Shown: one piece after another, positions 46,545-56,951 of the stretch
Numbering within the stretch: position 1 is the stretch's first letter
Layout: every line of letters starts with the position of its first letter
Translations under genes and position numbers: made by a program
The notes under the pieces: model-generated
Database searches by the model: none
Told to the model about the DNA's origin: nothing
What the model saw: only the letters and a program-made list of their open reading frames with translations
Assembly (NCBI GenBank): GCA_037157565.1
Contig: JAZHRO010000026.1
Coordinates: forward strand, 35,392,501 to 35,456,500
Direction of reading: 5' to 3'
DNA length: 64,000 bases
Origin: Thalassia testudinum
Lineage: Eukaryota; Streptophyta; Magnoliopsida; Alismatales; Hydrocharitaceae

Positions 46545-48487
46545 TCCTTGTTACTATCGATAGGCTTCTTCCTAGGTTTAATCAAGGCCTCAGGAAAAGG
46601 AATATGAGTTAAATCTTCGAAATCAGGTTCCTGAGCCTTGATTTCTTCTTCAAAATTCTCCTTTCTTTCCTCAGGCTCACCAGGATTTTATTGACTAGAG
46701 TAGGGTAGGTGTGGGTCCTAGGTTTTCCTTCCACTCCTCAAAGTAATGGAGTTGGCAGATGTGTATGGGTTTGGGTCTTGGGGAGGGTTAGGAAAGATTT
46801 GAGGGGCTTGATTAGCCAAAATCCCCGGATTTGATGAAGAAGCAGAAGGGGAAGGACCCTGCTCAACCACCTGAGCATGTGCGTGTGGGTCCCTCTGATT
46901 CCTGTACCCTTGGGCTTGATTGCCCAGATTCTGTATGTTGCGCGGGTTGGGTACAAGTTGAGATGGCAAAGATCCGGGCTGACGGGTTTTAGCAATGAGC
47001 TCAGTTTACAAGTTGTCCAGCGAGGTTTTCATTTGTTGCATGATCTAGAGCATAGATCCTTGCATCTCTACCGTCTGATAGTTCAAATCAGCCTGCCCTA
47101 CGGGTTGACGAGCATTCCAAACTAGCTGATTGACCTGATTAAGGGGCAACTGAGAATAAACATGACCCTGACCCATTAGTCTTTGTGGAGCATAGTTGCT
47201 ATGTCAGAATTAGGTCTGCTACCCCAAATTTTTCCAAGAGAAGCTAGGGTGGTTCCTCCAACCCGGATTATAAGCATTAGAATATGGGTTGGACCTAACA
47301 TTCTCCTGTACAGTAGAGACATCCTCATAGGGTGAGGATGGAGACAAAGAACGGGAGGGATCAAAGAAACTGGGATCAAAGGCCCTAGTTTGGAACCCGT
47401 GGGGTTCCGAGCAATGCTGGCTCATAGGTTGAGCCAAATCCAGTTGATTCATCAACTCCTATCCAGAAGGAGCTCGCGAAGAATGGAATCCCGAATTCTG
47501 GGATTTAGCGGATCGAGAATTGTTTGCAGAGTTTCCCACCATCCAATCCTCCATCCTTTTGGTAACCAGGTCCACCTTATCTAGTTTATTACAAATCAGC
47601 TCCATATTGAATAAATGAGAGTCATAGACCTCATTAACATTCGATTTGGGTTGTTGGGACCGATTAAATGTATCCATGAAGGCATGATTGATTGAATTTT
47701 TACTCATTTCCTCAAACAAATCATGCGCACTATCTGTGTCTTTGTTGAGAAAATTGCCTCCGCAAGAAGCGTCCATGTGATTTTTGAGTTGTTCAGTCAA
47801 CCCGTGGTAAAAGATCTGCACGAGTTGCCTTTTCAACACCTCGTGGTGTGGACACTTCCGCAATAAGTCCTGGAATCGCTCTCAGGCAACATGAAACTAC
47901 TCCCCCGACTGTTGGGCTAAAGTAGTAGTCGCCCACCTCAGTGCATTAGTACTCCCGAATGGAAAGAATTTCTTTAAGAAAGCCAATTTAAGATCGTTCA
48001 AAGTTGTTATCGGCCTTCCTATGGTCCTATACCAATGAGCAGCCTTATCCCTAAGAGAGTAGGGAAAGAGCCTCATGATCATTTGCTCTTCATTCATGTT
48101 TCGTACTTTGGTGGTCTGGACTAAAGTGGTCAAGTCCTCCAAATGTTGAAACGGGTCTTCAGAGCCAAGCCTAGGAAAATGTTTGATCAGGCTTAACACC
48201 TGGGGCTTGATTTCTATGATTTCGGAAGGAATCTAGTCACCGGGGTGTTCCCCGTAATTTGAAGGATCATAAAAATCCTTCAAGGGCTGAGCGCCCTACA
48301 TTCTCTGGAACCATTCTTCCATTATCTGCATTTGTTCTAGCTACCTTTGAAACATCTCTTGTTGATTCTGAGGTAGAGGAGGTTGTTAATCGGCCGTGGG
48401 ATTAATTTGGCCAAAATTCAATCTATGCCTCCTAGAATGATCTAATGGTCCTTCCAATCGGGGATTCAATGACCTCCTTCCAAGCAT
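46545..48487 (-). pseudogene. gag of element A (broken)
   Basis: ATG at 48487-48485 (MLGRRSLNP). Capsid motifs include FPRLGSEDPFQHLEDL (about 48150), LFPYSLRDKAAHWY, LKKFFPFGST, ERFQDLLRKCPHH and VQIFYHGL (47800s). Then comes NPYSNAYNPGWRNHPSFSW near 47230-47290 and SITLRSGRKT near 46720-46750, both hallmarks of Athila gag. Several in-frame stops (for example near 47865-47900 and 47456) show it is dead. Downstream of 46700 an acidic gag-pro linker (IPFPEALIKPRKK) runs into element D at 46539. Confidence 0.87.
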
Positions 48488-49666
48488 AAACTAGGAAGAG
48501 GTCAGAAGGACTAGGGATAAGAACCCTACAGCACAACAAAACAAGCATGTCCTTAAGTTGGGTAGCCTAAGGATCTACAGACTTTCAGAATTCATCTTAA
48601 GATTATAGATGATTTACTCTACTTATATCCAGTCAATCCAACCAGTTAGAAGGAGGGGTTGGGGAGAAGGTTCTTCCTTTGGCTTGCACCTTCGGTTCCT
48701 AGTGTACCCCCCAACCGCAGTCGTTTGACGCTACTCCCCTAGCTAGACATTAGATTGACTAGTACAAGCAAGTTAATCATGAATAATCTCAATCTAGGTC
48801 TCGAAGAGCGAATCAATCCTTAAGGCCAATGTCTAATCAATTTTAACTTAGGCTTAGGATTGTAGTGCTTATGGAATGTGATGGGCCCTTAAAATGGTTG
48901 TGCCCTTAATAATTGATTGAATGTGTGAGTGCGTGCAAAACCAGGGTTTTCAAGCAAGATTATTTTGTTGAGTTGATTTTAAGGTTCAAATCTTACTTAA
49001 GTAGCTTTTAGGGTTTAAAATTAGGAAAATTCAATCAAGTTCAAGAGGCAAACCAGATTTTCAAAACATGGGTGAAGATCTTTTCCTTTTGAAATCAAAA
49101 GTAAAGTGGAGTGCATGGTATTGACCTAAATTGTAAACCCTGAGAGGAAGCCACTTGATGAGTTGATTTTAGATGAAGTGGTGTGGCCCAAATAACTCAA
49201 AGAATTGGCCTTAATGCACCACTGAGTTAGGCACACAAGTGGTTACCTAATATGATTTCTACTCAATTATGTGTTTAGGTGTGTGTACTGGTTCCAAAGA
49301 TCGGTTGACCGATTAAGTTTGAAAATCAGAAGATGTTGTGTACCTCTATGTGTTTTTTTTTTTTAATTTTTAGTTTATATACGGAGGGTGAGATGGGTGG
49401 AGGTGGAAATCAAATAATCAAAACTAATCCTGGGGTTTACAGAGAACACCTAGGTTAATTAGGGTTTGAATTAGGGTTATGAAATTAACTCTATGGAGGG
49501 GGGAAGAATGGGGAGTACTTCAGTTGTCTTCAACTGCACTTTACTCCTTTCTACTGCTTGAAGATTCTCTGTTGAGGTACTTGCAAAACAATAGAAAAGA
49601 AATAAAAGCAAGTTAGAAAATAGATAAGTGCGTGGAAATGCGGAAAGGAAATCAAGATTCATTACC
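48488..49666 (-). other. Leader of element A, with candidate intron
   Basis: Non-coding leader between PBS and gag, homologous to 41000-42220 of B. The candidate intron 49580-48526 has the donor GCAA/GTACCT and a pyrimidine-rich acceptor ending TGCTGTAG. Contains a T/A run near 49355. Confidence 0.5.
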
Positions 49667-49684
49667 TCCCCGGCAACGGCGCCA
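49667..49684 (-). other. Primer-binding site of element A (tRNA-Asp)
   Basis: TCCCCGGCAACGGCGCCA on the plus strand is identical to the last 18 nt of plant tRNA-Asp including CCA, as I recall it. AAA separates it from the U5 copy starting at 49688. Confidence 0.92.
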
Positions 49685-49687
49685 AAA

Positions 49688-49733
49688 TGTTGAAGTGGAG
49701 AATCGTTGCAAAAAGGTTGAGTTTTGAAAACCC
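49688..49733 (-). repeat. Duplicated 46-nt U5 end of the element A LTR
   Basis: Repeats 49812-49857 with few changes (TGTTGAAGTGGAGAATCG against TGTTGAAGCGGAGAATCG) and ends exactly where the tRNA copy begins. Confidence 0.9.
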
Positions 49734-49808
49734 GTCGTTGTAGTAAAGTGGTCAGTATTTCCACCTGTCACACGAGCAACCCAGGTTCGATCCCCAACAA
49801 CGGTGCCA
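49734..49808 (+). tRNA. tRNA-Asp(GUC) pseudogene with CCA, copied from the element's primer
   Basis: 72 nt (49734-49805) plus CCA (49806-49808). About 60 of 72 positions match the plant tRNA-Asp(GUC) consensus as I recall it. Anticodon GTC is intact, and so is the B-box GGTTCGATCCC. Nine of the twelve changes are C to T or G to A. It lies between two copies of the element A U5 end, with AAA before the second copy just as after a normal PBS. The encoded CCA, absent from plant nuclear tRNA genes, marks it as copied from mature tRNA. Stems are too disrupted for a working tRNA. Confidence 0.88.
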
Positions 49809-50219
49809 AAATGTTGAAGCGGAGAATCGTCATGAAAAGGTTGAGTTTTGAAAACCCGTCGTTGTAGTATGATTTGCGAAAAAATCCATCAACAAATAAA
49901 TTTTACCAAATCTCGAAAAGAATTCCTGGTTGAACATAGAGAGGCTACGTTGATTTAAAATCCACGATTATATTTTTTTAAATTTTTTTTTAAAGGCGAG
50001 ATACTCACAATGAATTGATATTAAACTAGAGAGAGATAATGAAACACTTTATAATATGGGTAATACTTTTACAACTAGAAAGTAGGAAATATTACAACTA
50101 GAAAGCGGGAATATCACAGCTAGAATGCAGTAAAATCCATGCTAGAAAGATGTAAAAGAGAATGTGGGGGGCGTAAGCCATTTTATAAGTCAAGAGGTTG
50201 GGGGCAAATAGGTCATTTT

Positions 50220-51956
50220 TGTTGGTGCTAGAGCACAACGATCATTTATTTTGATGATAACAAAACACATGTTATTTAACATTTGCAATTTGAGTCCTAG
50301 ATTTCAGGTCAATTGCAAATGTAGACGTGCTTAAACGGAGTTCGAGCTCGCATCCAGGACGGATTGGAGGAGCTTGACGGAAAACAGACGAGGTTCGCAT
50401 GGAGCGACAGATTGAAGATAGAAGACAAGAAGAATAGGATAGATTCTTTTTAATCCTTTCTTGAATCTCTTGTCTTTATTTTCTTGCTCTTTTTATTTTC
50501 CTTAGAATATTATGTCAAAGAGCCTCAAAGTACCCTAACAGTAGTCCTAGGAACACCGGCACAACCATAGGATACTTAGGTTTTCTGTAGAATACTTAGA
50601 AAACCAATATAAGGCTCAAACAGCATTTCCAGACGTCTAATTCCAAAATCAGACATCTGATAAAGTATTTTAAGACGTCTGACTGTTGTTTCAGACGTCT
50701 GATAACTGTTAGGCTGGACATAGTTAGTTCTGTCTGATGAAATCAGACGTCCATACCTTAGACCAGACGTCTTAGGAGACGTCTGATGGACTTGCCAGAC
50801 GTCCAGATAGTGGACCGTTGGCTAGCTTAGCAGGCATTACAGATTATGACCGTTAGAGCCTTATCAGACGTCCTTAGGCCTTTCCAGACGTCTGATAAAT
50901 GACCGTTTTGCCTCGGCTGACCCAAAATCTCTTCTCAGAGATTTTCTAGCCGTTGCAACGTTTGGAAAATCCATTCCCACAGCAAAAGTAGGTTTCCAGA
51001 CGTCCAGATATAGTGCTAGACGTCCTATATGTCGTCTGATGGACTTGCGCAAAAACCCTGTTTAGATCTGATCCAAGTCAGGAAGAGACCTGCCCAAAAT
51101 CAGACGTTTGACCTTGAAATCAGACGTCTTAAAGTGGTCTTCCAGACATCTGATTACATAATTAGACGTTTGATAAGCTTGTCAGAACAATGATTGTTCC
51201 TGATTTCGGGCTGATTCTGTTGGGCTTTGTTCCCAACGGCTATAGAACGTTTCCTAAGCCTTCCAAAGCCTTCCTAAGGCCTCTATAAATAGAGGGGAGC
51301 CTTTGACACACTTAGAGACACAAGATACATACCAGGAGAAACACAAGACACACTTAAGCAACATAGTTCCACTCTCTTGTGTCCTAGCTAGCTCTTGCTC
51401 TCCAAGCTCAAGCTCCATTCTATTGAGAGCATCAAGCTTCGCGTACCCGCTCTCCCGTCGTTGTCTACGAGAGCGACGTTGTGCCGTCGCGTGGCACACG
51501 CACCGCGTCATCAACTCGACTCACTCCTTGCAAAGGGGAGTTTCCTATTTCCTATAGAAGCTAGGTTTAAATTCCTTTGTTGGCTCTAGAGGATTACTTG
51601 TTTTATTTTATCTTTGTCTTTTGGTTGGGTATTCGCTTTGCGAATTCCCGTCTCCTTCGTGGGACAAAATCGTTCTCGTGGAGAGAAGGGGTTGAAGAAT
51701 GCTACCCTCGTACTTGTAGCTTGGTTGTATTGAGGTTGAATCACCCTCGTTTTAAGTGATTCGGTTTAGTGGATTTTGATCAACTTGGTTGATCGGAAAA
51801 TCCTAACTCGAGAGGGTTAGGTGGTGGTTTTCACCCGGTTTAGGTTTCCACCTAAAAACAATTGTGTACATTGTGTGATTGGTTTTCTTTGGTGAGATTG
51901 CTTTATATTTTATTTCCGCATTTATTACGTCACCCCTCTTCGAAGGGAGAACTACA
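50220..51956 (+). mobile_element. Solo LTR, Ty1/copia-type (SIRE-like ends)
   Basis: TGTTGGTGCTAGAGC...GGAGAACTACA, 1737 bp, with perfect ATTTT duplications (50215-50219, 51957-51961). The pre-insertion sequence is preserved in the other LTR near 1888-1893. The start containing TTTTGATGATAACAAA and the end with TTTATTTCCGCATTTAT resemble SIRE/Maximus copia LTRs; that assignment is from memory and tentative. TATAAATA lies at 51284-51291. A GACGTC cluster lies upstream of it. Confidence 0.82.
50625..51180 (+). promoter_or_regulatory. GACGTC palindrome cluster in the copia-type solo LTR
   Basis: About a dozen exact GACGTC cores, mostly as CAGACGTCTGA or CCAGACGTC, plus decayed forms, in 550 bp immediately upstream of the TATA box. 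The same extended motif fills the U3 of the unrelated T1/T2 LTRs. Confidence 0.6.
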
Positions 51957-52957
51957 ATTTTAACCTTAAAACATTAATATAGGGGTCTTTAGTGATAGAT
52001 TTAAGTGTCACTAAAGACATTGAAAGTGACCGTAGCTCGCACGCACGCGTCGCCCCCTCCTCTTCATTTATTTCAATGCTTAAGCACGTCCAGACAACCT
52101 CAAGATCAGACGGCTTAAAATCATCTGCACCCGCTCTACATCACACAGGCGTGCAGCGGCGCATCTGATCACACATGCATGGATAGCGCCACCTAGGCAC
52201 GACACATGGCTCTCCTGCCACCGCTCATCCTCGATCCAACGACCCTAATTGGCCTGCGCCCGCTTGCACCCTCGATTTGAGGCGCATGCGATCTCGAACC
52301 CGCGACCTCCGCATTGCCCACGGGATCGAGACCAATGGGCCAAGCTGCCCTTTGAGGAGAGCTTTGAATTTAGGCACGAGCTCTCTTAACCGTTGGATCT
52401 TGATCCAATGGCTGAGATCATCCACGCTGTTAAGGAGAGAGAGAGCAGCAGTGGGTCCTTGGGTCGTTTGGGCAACTAAGATGACACCACGTGGCACCAT
52501 CATAGCCATCCATCTACTATGTCTTGTAGATGGTGCCACGAATGTCAGATTGGATCGATTTTTGCGCCGTTGGGGTGTGATCGTCGATCTGAACCCATCC
52601 ATGCAGTTGGATTTGTCATCTAAAGAATAGATTTACATTACCTGGCCCCTTGACCTCTAATCTTTCTCGACTTCATTTGATGCTATGGAAGTTTGATCGG
52701 GGCGATCTTGGAGCCGTTGAACTCCAATCGTCGCCCTAATCAGATCCGTACAATTGGATTTTCAATCCGAGACCCCAATTAAATATTACCTGTCCCTGAC
52801 CACCAAAAAGAGTAAATTACTATATAATTTATACACTTTGACTTAAATGCATGATGATGCATGTTATGCAATATTTACAATGTATGATGCTTCTACGACA
52901 CTAAGAACATATATAAATAAACATTTTAGGCTATTCAGATGCATACACATTAGTTAA

Positions 52958-53388
52958 TATAATTTACTATAGTAGATATTAATAGTTAGTTTTGTACATA
53001 CATTTAGGTATTACTTATAGTAATTATATATAATTAACATAGTGTAAAATTAGCCAATTTTTGTTGCTTGTTTATTGTACATGTGTTTCAAGCATTGTAA
53101 TACATATTAGTTGATTCTTTTTTGCAAATAATTAACCAATTCTTTCATTTATTAATTCATTCATTCATTTTGTAAATAAAACTTACATTTTCGAAATAAA
53201 AGAATATTTTTGGACTTAGAGAGTGATATATATCAATAACTGTCTCCTAGTGAACGACCTGAAAACAAATCAATGAAAATTATAAATAAATAAAATTGAC
53301 GCAACATCGGTTTGCATTTGTGACACATACTATAACAACGACATTTAAAACCATGTTTTTAGTGCAAATCGAAAGTCATCGATCATAT
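52958..53388 (+). repeat. LTR P2, right part, with PBS remnant
   Basis: Continues 564-1195. Near 53329-53342 it contains ACTATAACAACGAC, which is complementary to the tRNA-Asp 5' end with one extra base. It ends CATCGATCA, followed by TATTTTTGGCGC (53389-53400), the start of a tRNA-Asp PBS that then breaks off. This places P2 on the plus strand with its internal region lost. Confidence 0.55.
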
Positions 53389-53419
53389 TTTTGGCGCTAA
53401 TAGTGTTTTCTTGTGATTG

Positions 53420-54487
53420 TTGATGTCGTGATCGAAATAGAGTTTTTAGCCTTGCCTTCAAACAGCTCAAAAGCTGAGTCCTCTTCTCGACACAGAAATT
53501 GCCTTCATAAACGGCATCTACAAAATTCCTTGTGTCATCATGGAGCCCATGATAGAAGATCTGGACCTGTTTCCAGCAAGGGACACCATGGTAAGGACAT
53601 TTTCTCAGAAGCTCGTGGAATCTCTCCTAAGCCTTATGCATTTGTTCTCCTGAGTTCTGGGTGAAGGTGGTGATGGCATGCCTCAGGGTGTTTGTACGGC
53701 CTACAGGAAAATACTTCTTAAGAAACTCATGTTCCAAAGAAGTCTAGGTTTCTATTGGTGTAATCCATGCTAAGGTTGTAAACCAAAAGGCGGCTTTATC
53801 TCTGAGTGAAAAGAAGAACATTTTCATTAAAAGTGTGTATTGATCATGACCTTGCGGACCCAAAGCCTGAGCAAGATTTTTCAGCTGCTCTAGATGTTGA
53901 AATGGGTCCTCAAAAGCAAGACCATGAAAGTGAGGAATAAGTGCAATAAGGTTTGTCTTCAGTTCAACAGTACGACCCTGAATGGGATAGCGTACCACAA
54001 GCATAGGAGGTGCAACTGCGAGATTATAGTAATCCTGTAGTTGAGGTCTACGAGGTTGAGATGCCTAGGTAGCTCTAAGTTGAGGTTGGGGGTTTGCTAA
54101 TAGATTCACAGCTTATGTAAGCTGTTGCACCTGTTGGGTTAAAGTGTTCATTTGAAGTTGTGTTTCAAACAAGTGTTGCAGACTAGGTTGTGGGCCTCTC
54201 TCCGATGGTGGTTGGTTAGGAAAGTTAGGATCTAGAGGAGATTGGAACTTATGGTTTGGTGGTGGTGGTGGATGATGTGTAAAGAGAAGTGGAGGAAGTC
54301 CTTCAAAATCCTCGAACTGTGCAAAATCAATGTCATCCTCCGAATGAACAGAGTGATGGATGGGAGTTTGAGGCCTAGGAGAAATAGGATTGGACGTGGA
54401 AGGCATTAAAGTGGAAGTGGAAGCTTGAGCATCAGCACCCAAGGGAGGTACTAACTCAGGGTCTTAGGATCTCCTACCTTTCATTGA
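53420..54487 (-). pseudogene. gag remnant G (Athila-like, broken)
   Basis: ATG near 54487 (MKGRRS) followed by a stop, then in-frame stretches 54442-54113 and 54004-53744. Motifs: HFHGLAFEDPFQHLEQLKNL, FFFSLRDKAAFWF and FLKKYFPVGRT, the same capsid blocks as in A. Several stops. Downstream pol is missing; the frame meets P2 at about 53400. Confidence 0.78.
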
Positions 54488-54815
54488 GTCGATTTTTTGA
54501 AAATGAATTTTTTGAATTAGTCACAACTCAAGAGTAGGTAACAATCTCTCAATCAATCTCAAATCACAAAATCAAAAATCTTAATCAATATCTCACAACA
54601 ATCAAAAGGCCAATCAAACAAGCCAAGAGAGAAAAATCAAATTTTTCCTTAGGGTCAGCTAAGCAAAAATAGTAGTATGCAAACAAATGTTTCAGTACAA
54701 TTGTACGCATCCTATAGAAGACCTAGCGAAGTGCAAACCTCTAAAGTCCACCCGAAATTTGGATAAGATTGGCATGCGAATCCAGACCCTGTGGTTGCTT
54801 AAGGAGATGAGGTAG
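54488..54815 (-). other. Leader of element G, gag-proximal part
   Basis: Non-coding, AT-rich sequence with many TCAAATC-type short repeats near 54540-54620. Interrupted by C3 at 54816. Confidence 0.45.
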
Positions 54816-56645
54816 TGATGAGAACCTCATCATGAACCTTTACTGGCACAATCTAACCTAGATATGCAAGAAAAAGCTCCTACATAACTCATAGAAAGGC
54901 TTGACTCAGAGAATTCTAAGTTTGTAAAGAAAACAGGTCATAAGGGGTAAAAATGTAATTTCACCAACACAATCAGTAAACAGGGTAACTCAGGGTCCAA
55001 ACATAGGTCAAACTAACCTAATAAGAAGGAAAGTGGGATGATTTGATCCAACAAAGGCTACAGCAACTCCAAGGAATTAAATGACATTCTGTAACCATAA
55101 AACAAATCCACTTCAATTCATGAGGTTCGAGGCAAAGTAAAAATCGACTAAACCCTCTAAAATTCATAGAAAAATAATCTCTAGGGTTTAGAACCTTCAA
55201 TTTGGCCTTGGGAACCCATTTTGACCTACATTGAGAACCATGCCCAATTAATGATTTAATTTGGGTTTTTACATAAATTGATCAGTCAAACAAGGTCTGA
55301 TGTAGAAATAAAATTCACCATTAGAATCCTTAGGTCCCATTTAGTCATGCATAAAAACTTGAGCCTAGGAAGAGACCTTCTTGACCGACTTTGCATTTTG
55401 GTCCTCATCTATTACTTTTTACCCTCAACTTTCAAAACCCTTGCATTTTGGACCCTAGGTTCTTCATCGTTCTTTGCACTTAGGTCCTCCCTGCAAAAAT
55501 CTGAGCAGCGCCATGCTCCGGCAACTTTGCTCGAAGCATGGCGCCGCGCAGGGTGAGGGAGGCCCTCTGCCCGTTGAACCGGGTGTTCTCTGCGACGTCT
55601 GCTGTCGCAGGGACACCATCATGACCTCTGCCATCGCCCACACCTTCCGTGAGAAAGCGCGGAAGGTATGGGCTGCAACTCCAGCCATACTCCGACGAGG
55701 GAGGCACGTCGCCTCCCTGCGCCCACCCCTCCGCCTTCGCCTTTATAAGGACCGCCGTCGCCTGCCGATGGAGGCAGCTGGGTCCTGACGGAGAACAACC
55801 CCCATTTTTCCTCTCTTCCCACTCCGGCAAAAGCCCACCAGCTCCAGCAGTTCCTCCTCCTCCGTCTCGTCGCTCTGCTGCAATACCAGCAGCAGAGCCA
55901 CCTTCGCCCGCTCTTCCCGCGTCGCGCCGTACCCAACGCGCGCCCTCTCGCTCTCTTCCTCGCCGCCGCCCTCTCCCTCTGGGTATCTTCTTCTCCGGCG
56001 ACAGTCGATACGACTGCCGCCCTGCTTCGACCCCTTTCGTCCCTGTAACTAGGTTAGAACTTCTCCCCATCTCCCCCTCTTTCTTTTCCTCACTGTCTTT
56101 CAATTGATTAAACCCTCGACCGCTCCTGTCCACCGTCACCCTCTTCGTCTCCGGCCACCCTCCGGCAAGATGCTCCCATCGCTCCGCAGCCCCACACGCC
56201 TCGCCGACCCTCACAGAACCTCCGCCTCATCACGCTGAACAACCTCCGCCCACCCATTGCCGCTCCACACCCCCACCACACTCCCCCGATCAGACCCATT
56301 TTTCCGGTCACTGTCCGACCTAGCCCCACCGCCAGATGCCGCCCCACGACTTGTTGCACCCTGCACCACCTTCGCCGTGCCACGGCAAAGGTCCCCTGCT
56401 AGTCTGATTAGGCCGAAAGGCCGTGCTTCTATCTGACAGGGTAGCCACCCCAGCCGCCATTAACGACAACTGAAGCAGCTTCGAGGCGAGCTCCAGGCCC
56501 TGCAGCTTCAGGGTCCCAGGTGCTGCCGCTTGGGGTGAATCTGCGGAGACTTCCGCCTCATCAGTTGGCACCAATAGTGGCTACAGCTGAGCGGAGAGCA
56601 AGGTGGAATCGTCCTGCGGGCGCGCACAAAAAGAGCACAGAGGAC

Positions 56646-56689
56646 AGTCCCACATCGTGGGATTTCAAAATGCCGCGCCGCAATAAATT
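56646..56689 (+). promoter_or_regulatory. snRNA-type promoter (USE, 24 nt, TATA-like), copy C3
   Basis: AGTCCCACATCG (56646-56657) is an exact USE. Exactly 24 nt later is AATAAATT (56682-56689), one change from the TATAAATT of C2. The USE lies in a 15-nt palindrome. Confidence 0.55.
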
Positions 56690-56711
56690 GATTTTGTGCT
56701 TTTACTTGGTC

Positions 56712-56951
56712 GCCTCCGAAAGCACTGGGGTGAGGTCCCGCGCCCACTCACCCGCCCGGTCCGCGAGCTTATCATGCAGATCCGACGGATCTGACCCGAC
56801 CTTATCTGAGCACACCTCGCGCATCACCCACACACCGGTGCGCCTGGTCACAGGCACGAAACCCGATCCGATTACCCGCGGCTCTGGGAGAGCGTCCTGT
56901 GAGTGCTTTACAGAGAGAGAGACGTGCGGGTAGAGGGACAGGGTAGGTTTT
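56712..56951 (+). ncRNA. Candidate LTR-embedded Pol III transcript, copy C3
   Basis: Starts at the G of GCCTCC, 30 nt after the first TATA base. The first TTTT is at 56948-56951, within GGTTTTGCTC as in C2. Length about 237-240 nt, GC-rich. The GGGGTGAGGTCCC block is near the 5' end. Identity unknown. Confidence 0.4.

Larger units (their letters stand above)
1196..52952 (-). mobile_element. Athila-like Ty3/gypsy element A with nested insertions
   Basis: The LTRs are TG...CA (1196-2875) and TG...TA (49812-52952). They share long stretches of sequence and are flanked by the 5-bp direct repeat GTTAA (1191-1195, 52953-52957). Reading the minus strand gives 5' LTR, a PBS matching the 3' end of tRNA-Asp, leader, gag, protease, RT, RNase H, integrase, a 1.3-kb post-pol region and 3' LTR, which is the Athila order. 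Removing C1, D and the copia solo LTR leaves about 11 kb, a normal length for Athila. All coding parts carry stops, so the element is dead. Confidence 0.85.
49812..52952 (-). repeat. 5' LTR of element A, split by a copia-type solo LTR
   Basis: Starts TGTTGAAGCGG; the copia LTR and its duplication occupy 50220-51961; ends ACACATTA. It matches 1196-2875. GTCGTTGTAGTAT (49858-49870) is identical to the first 13 nt of tRNA-Asp, 46 nt from the LTR end. Confidence 0.87.

Noticed and set aside
49734..49808. Functional host tRNA-Asp gene
   Set aside because: It has an encoded CCA, twelve changes that disrupt stems, and lies precisely between U5 copies of element A.
55464..56933. Several open frames of 90-244 codons in C3
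   Set aside because: All lie within a solo LTR with clear duplications, overlap in both strands, and are not kept in C1, C2 or D.
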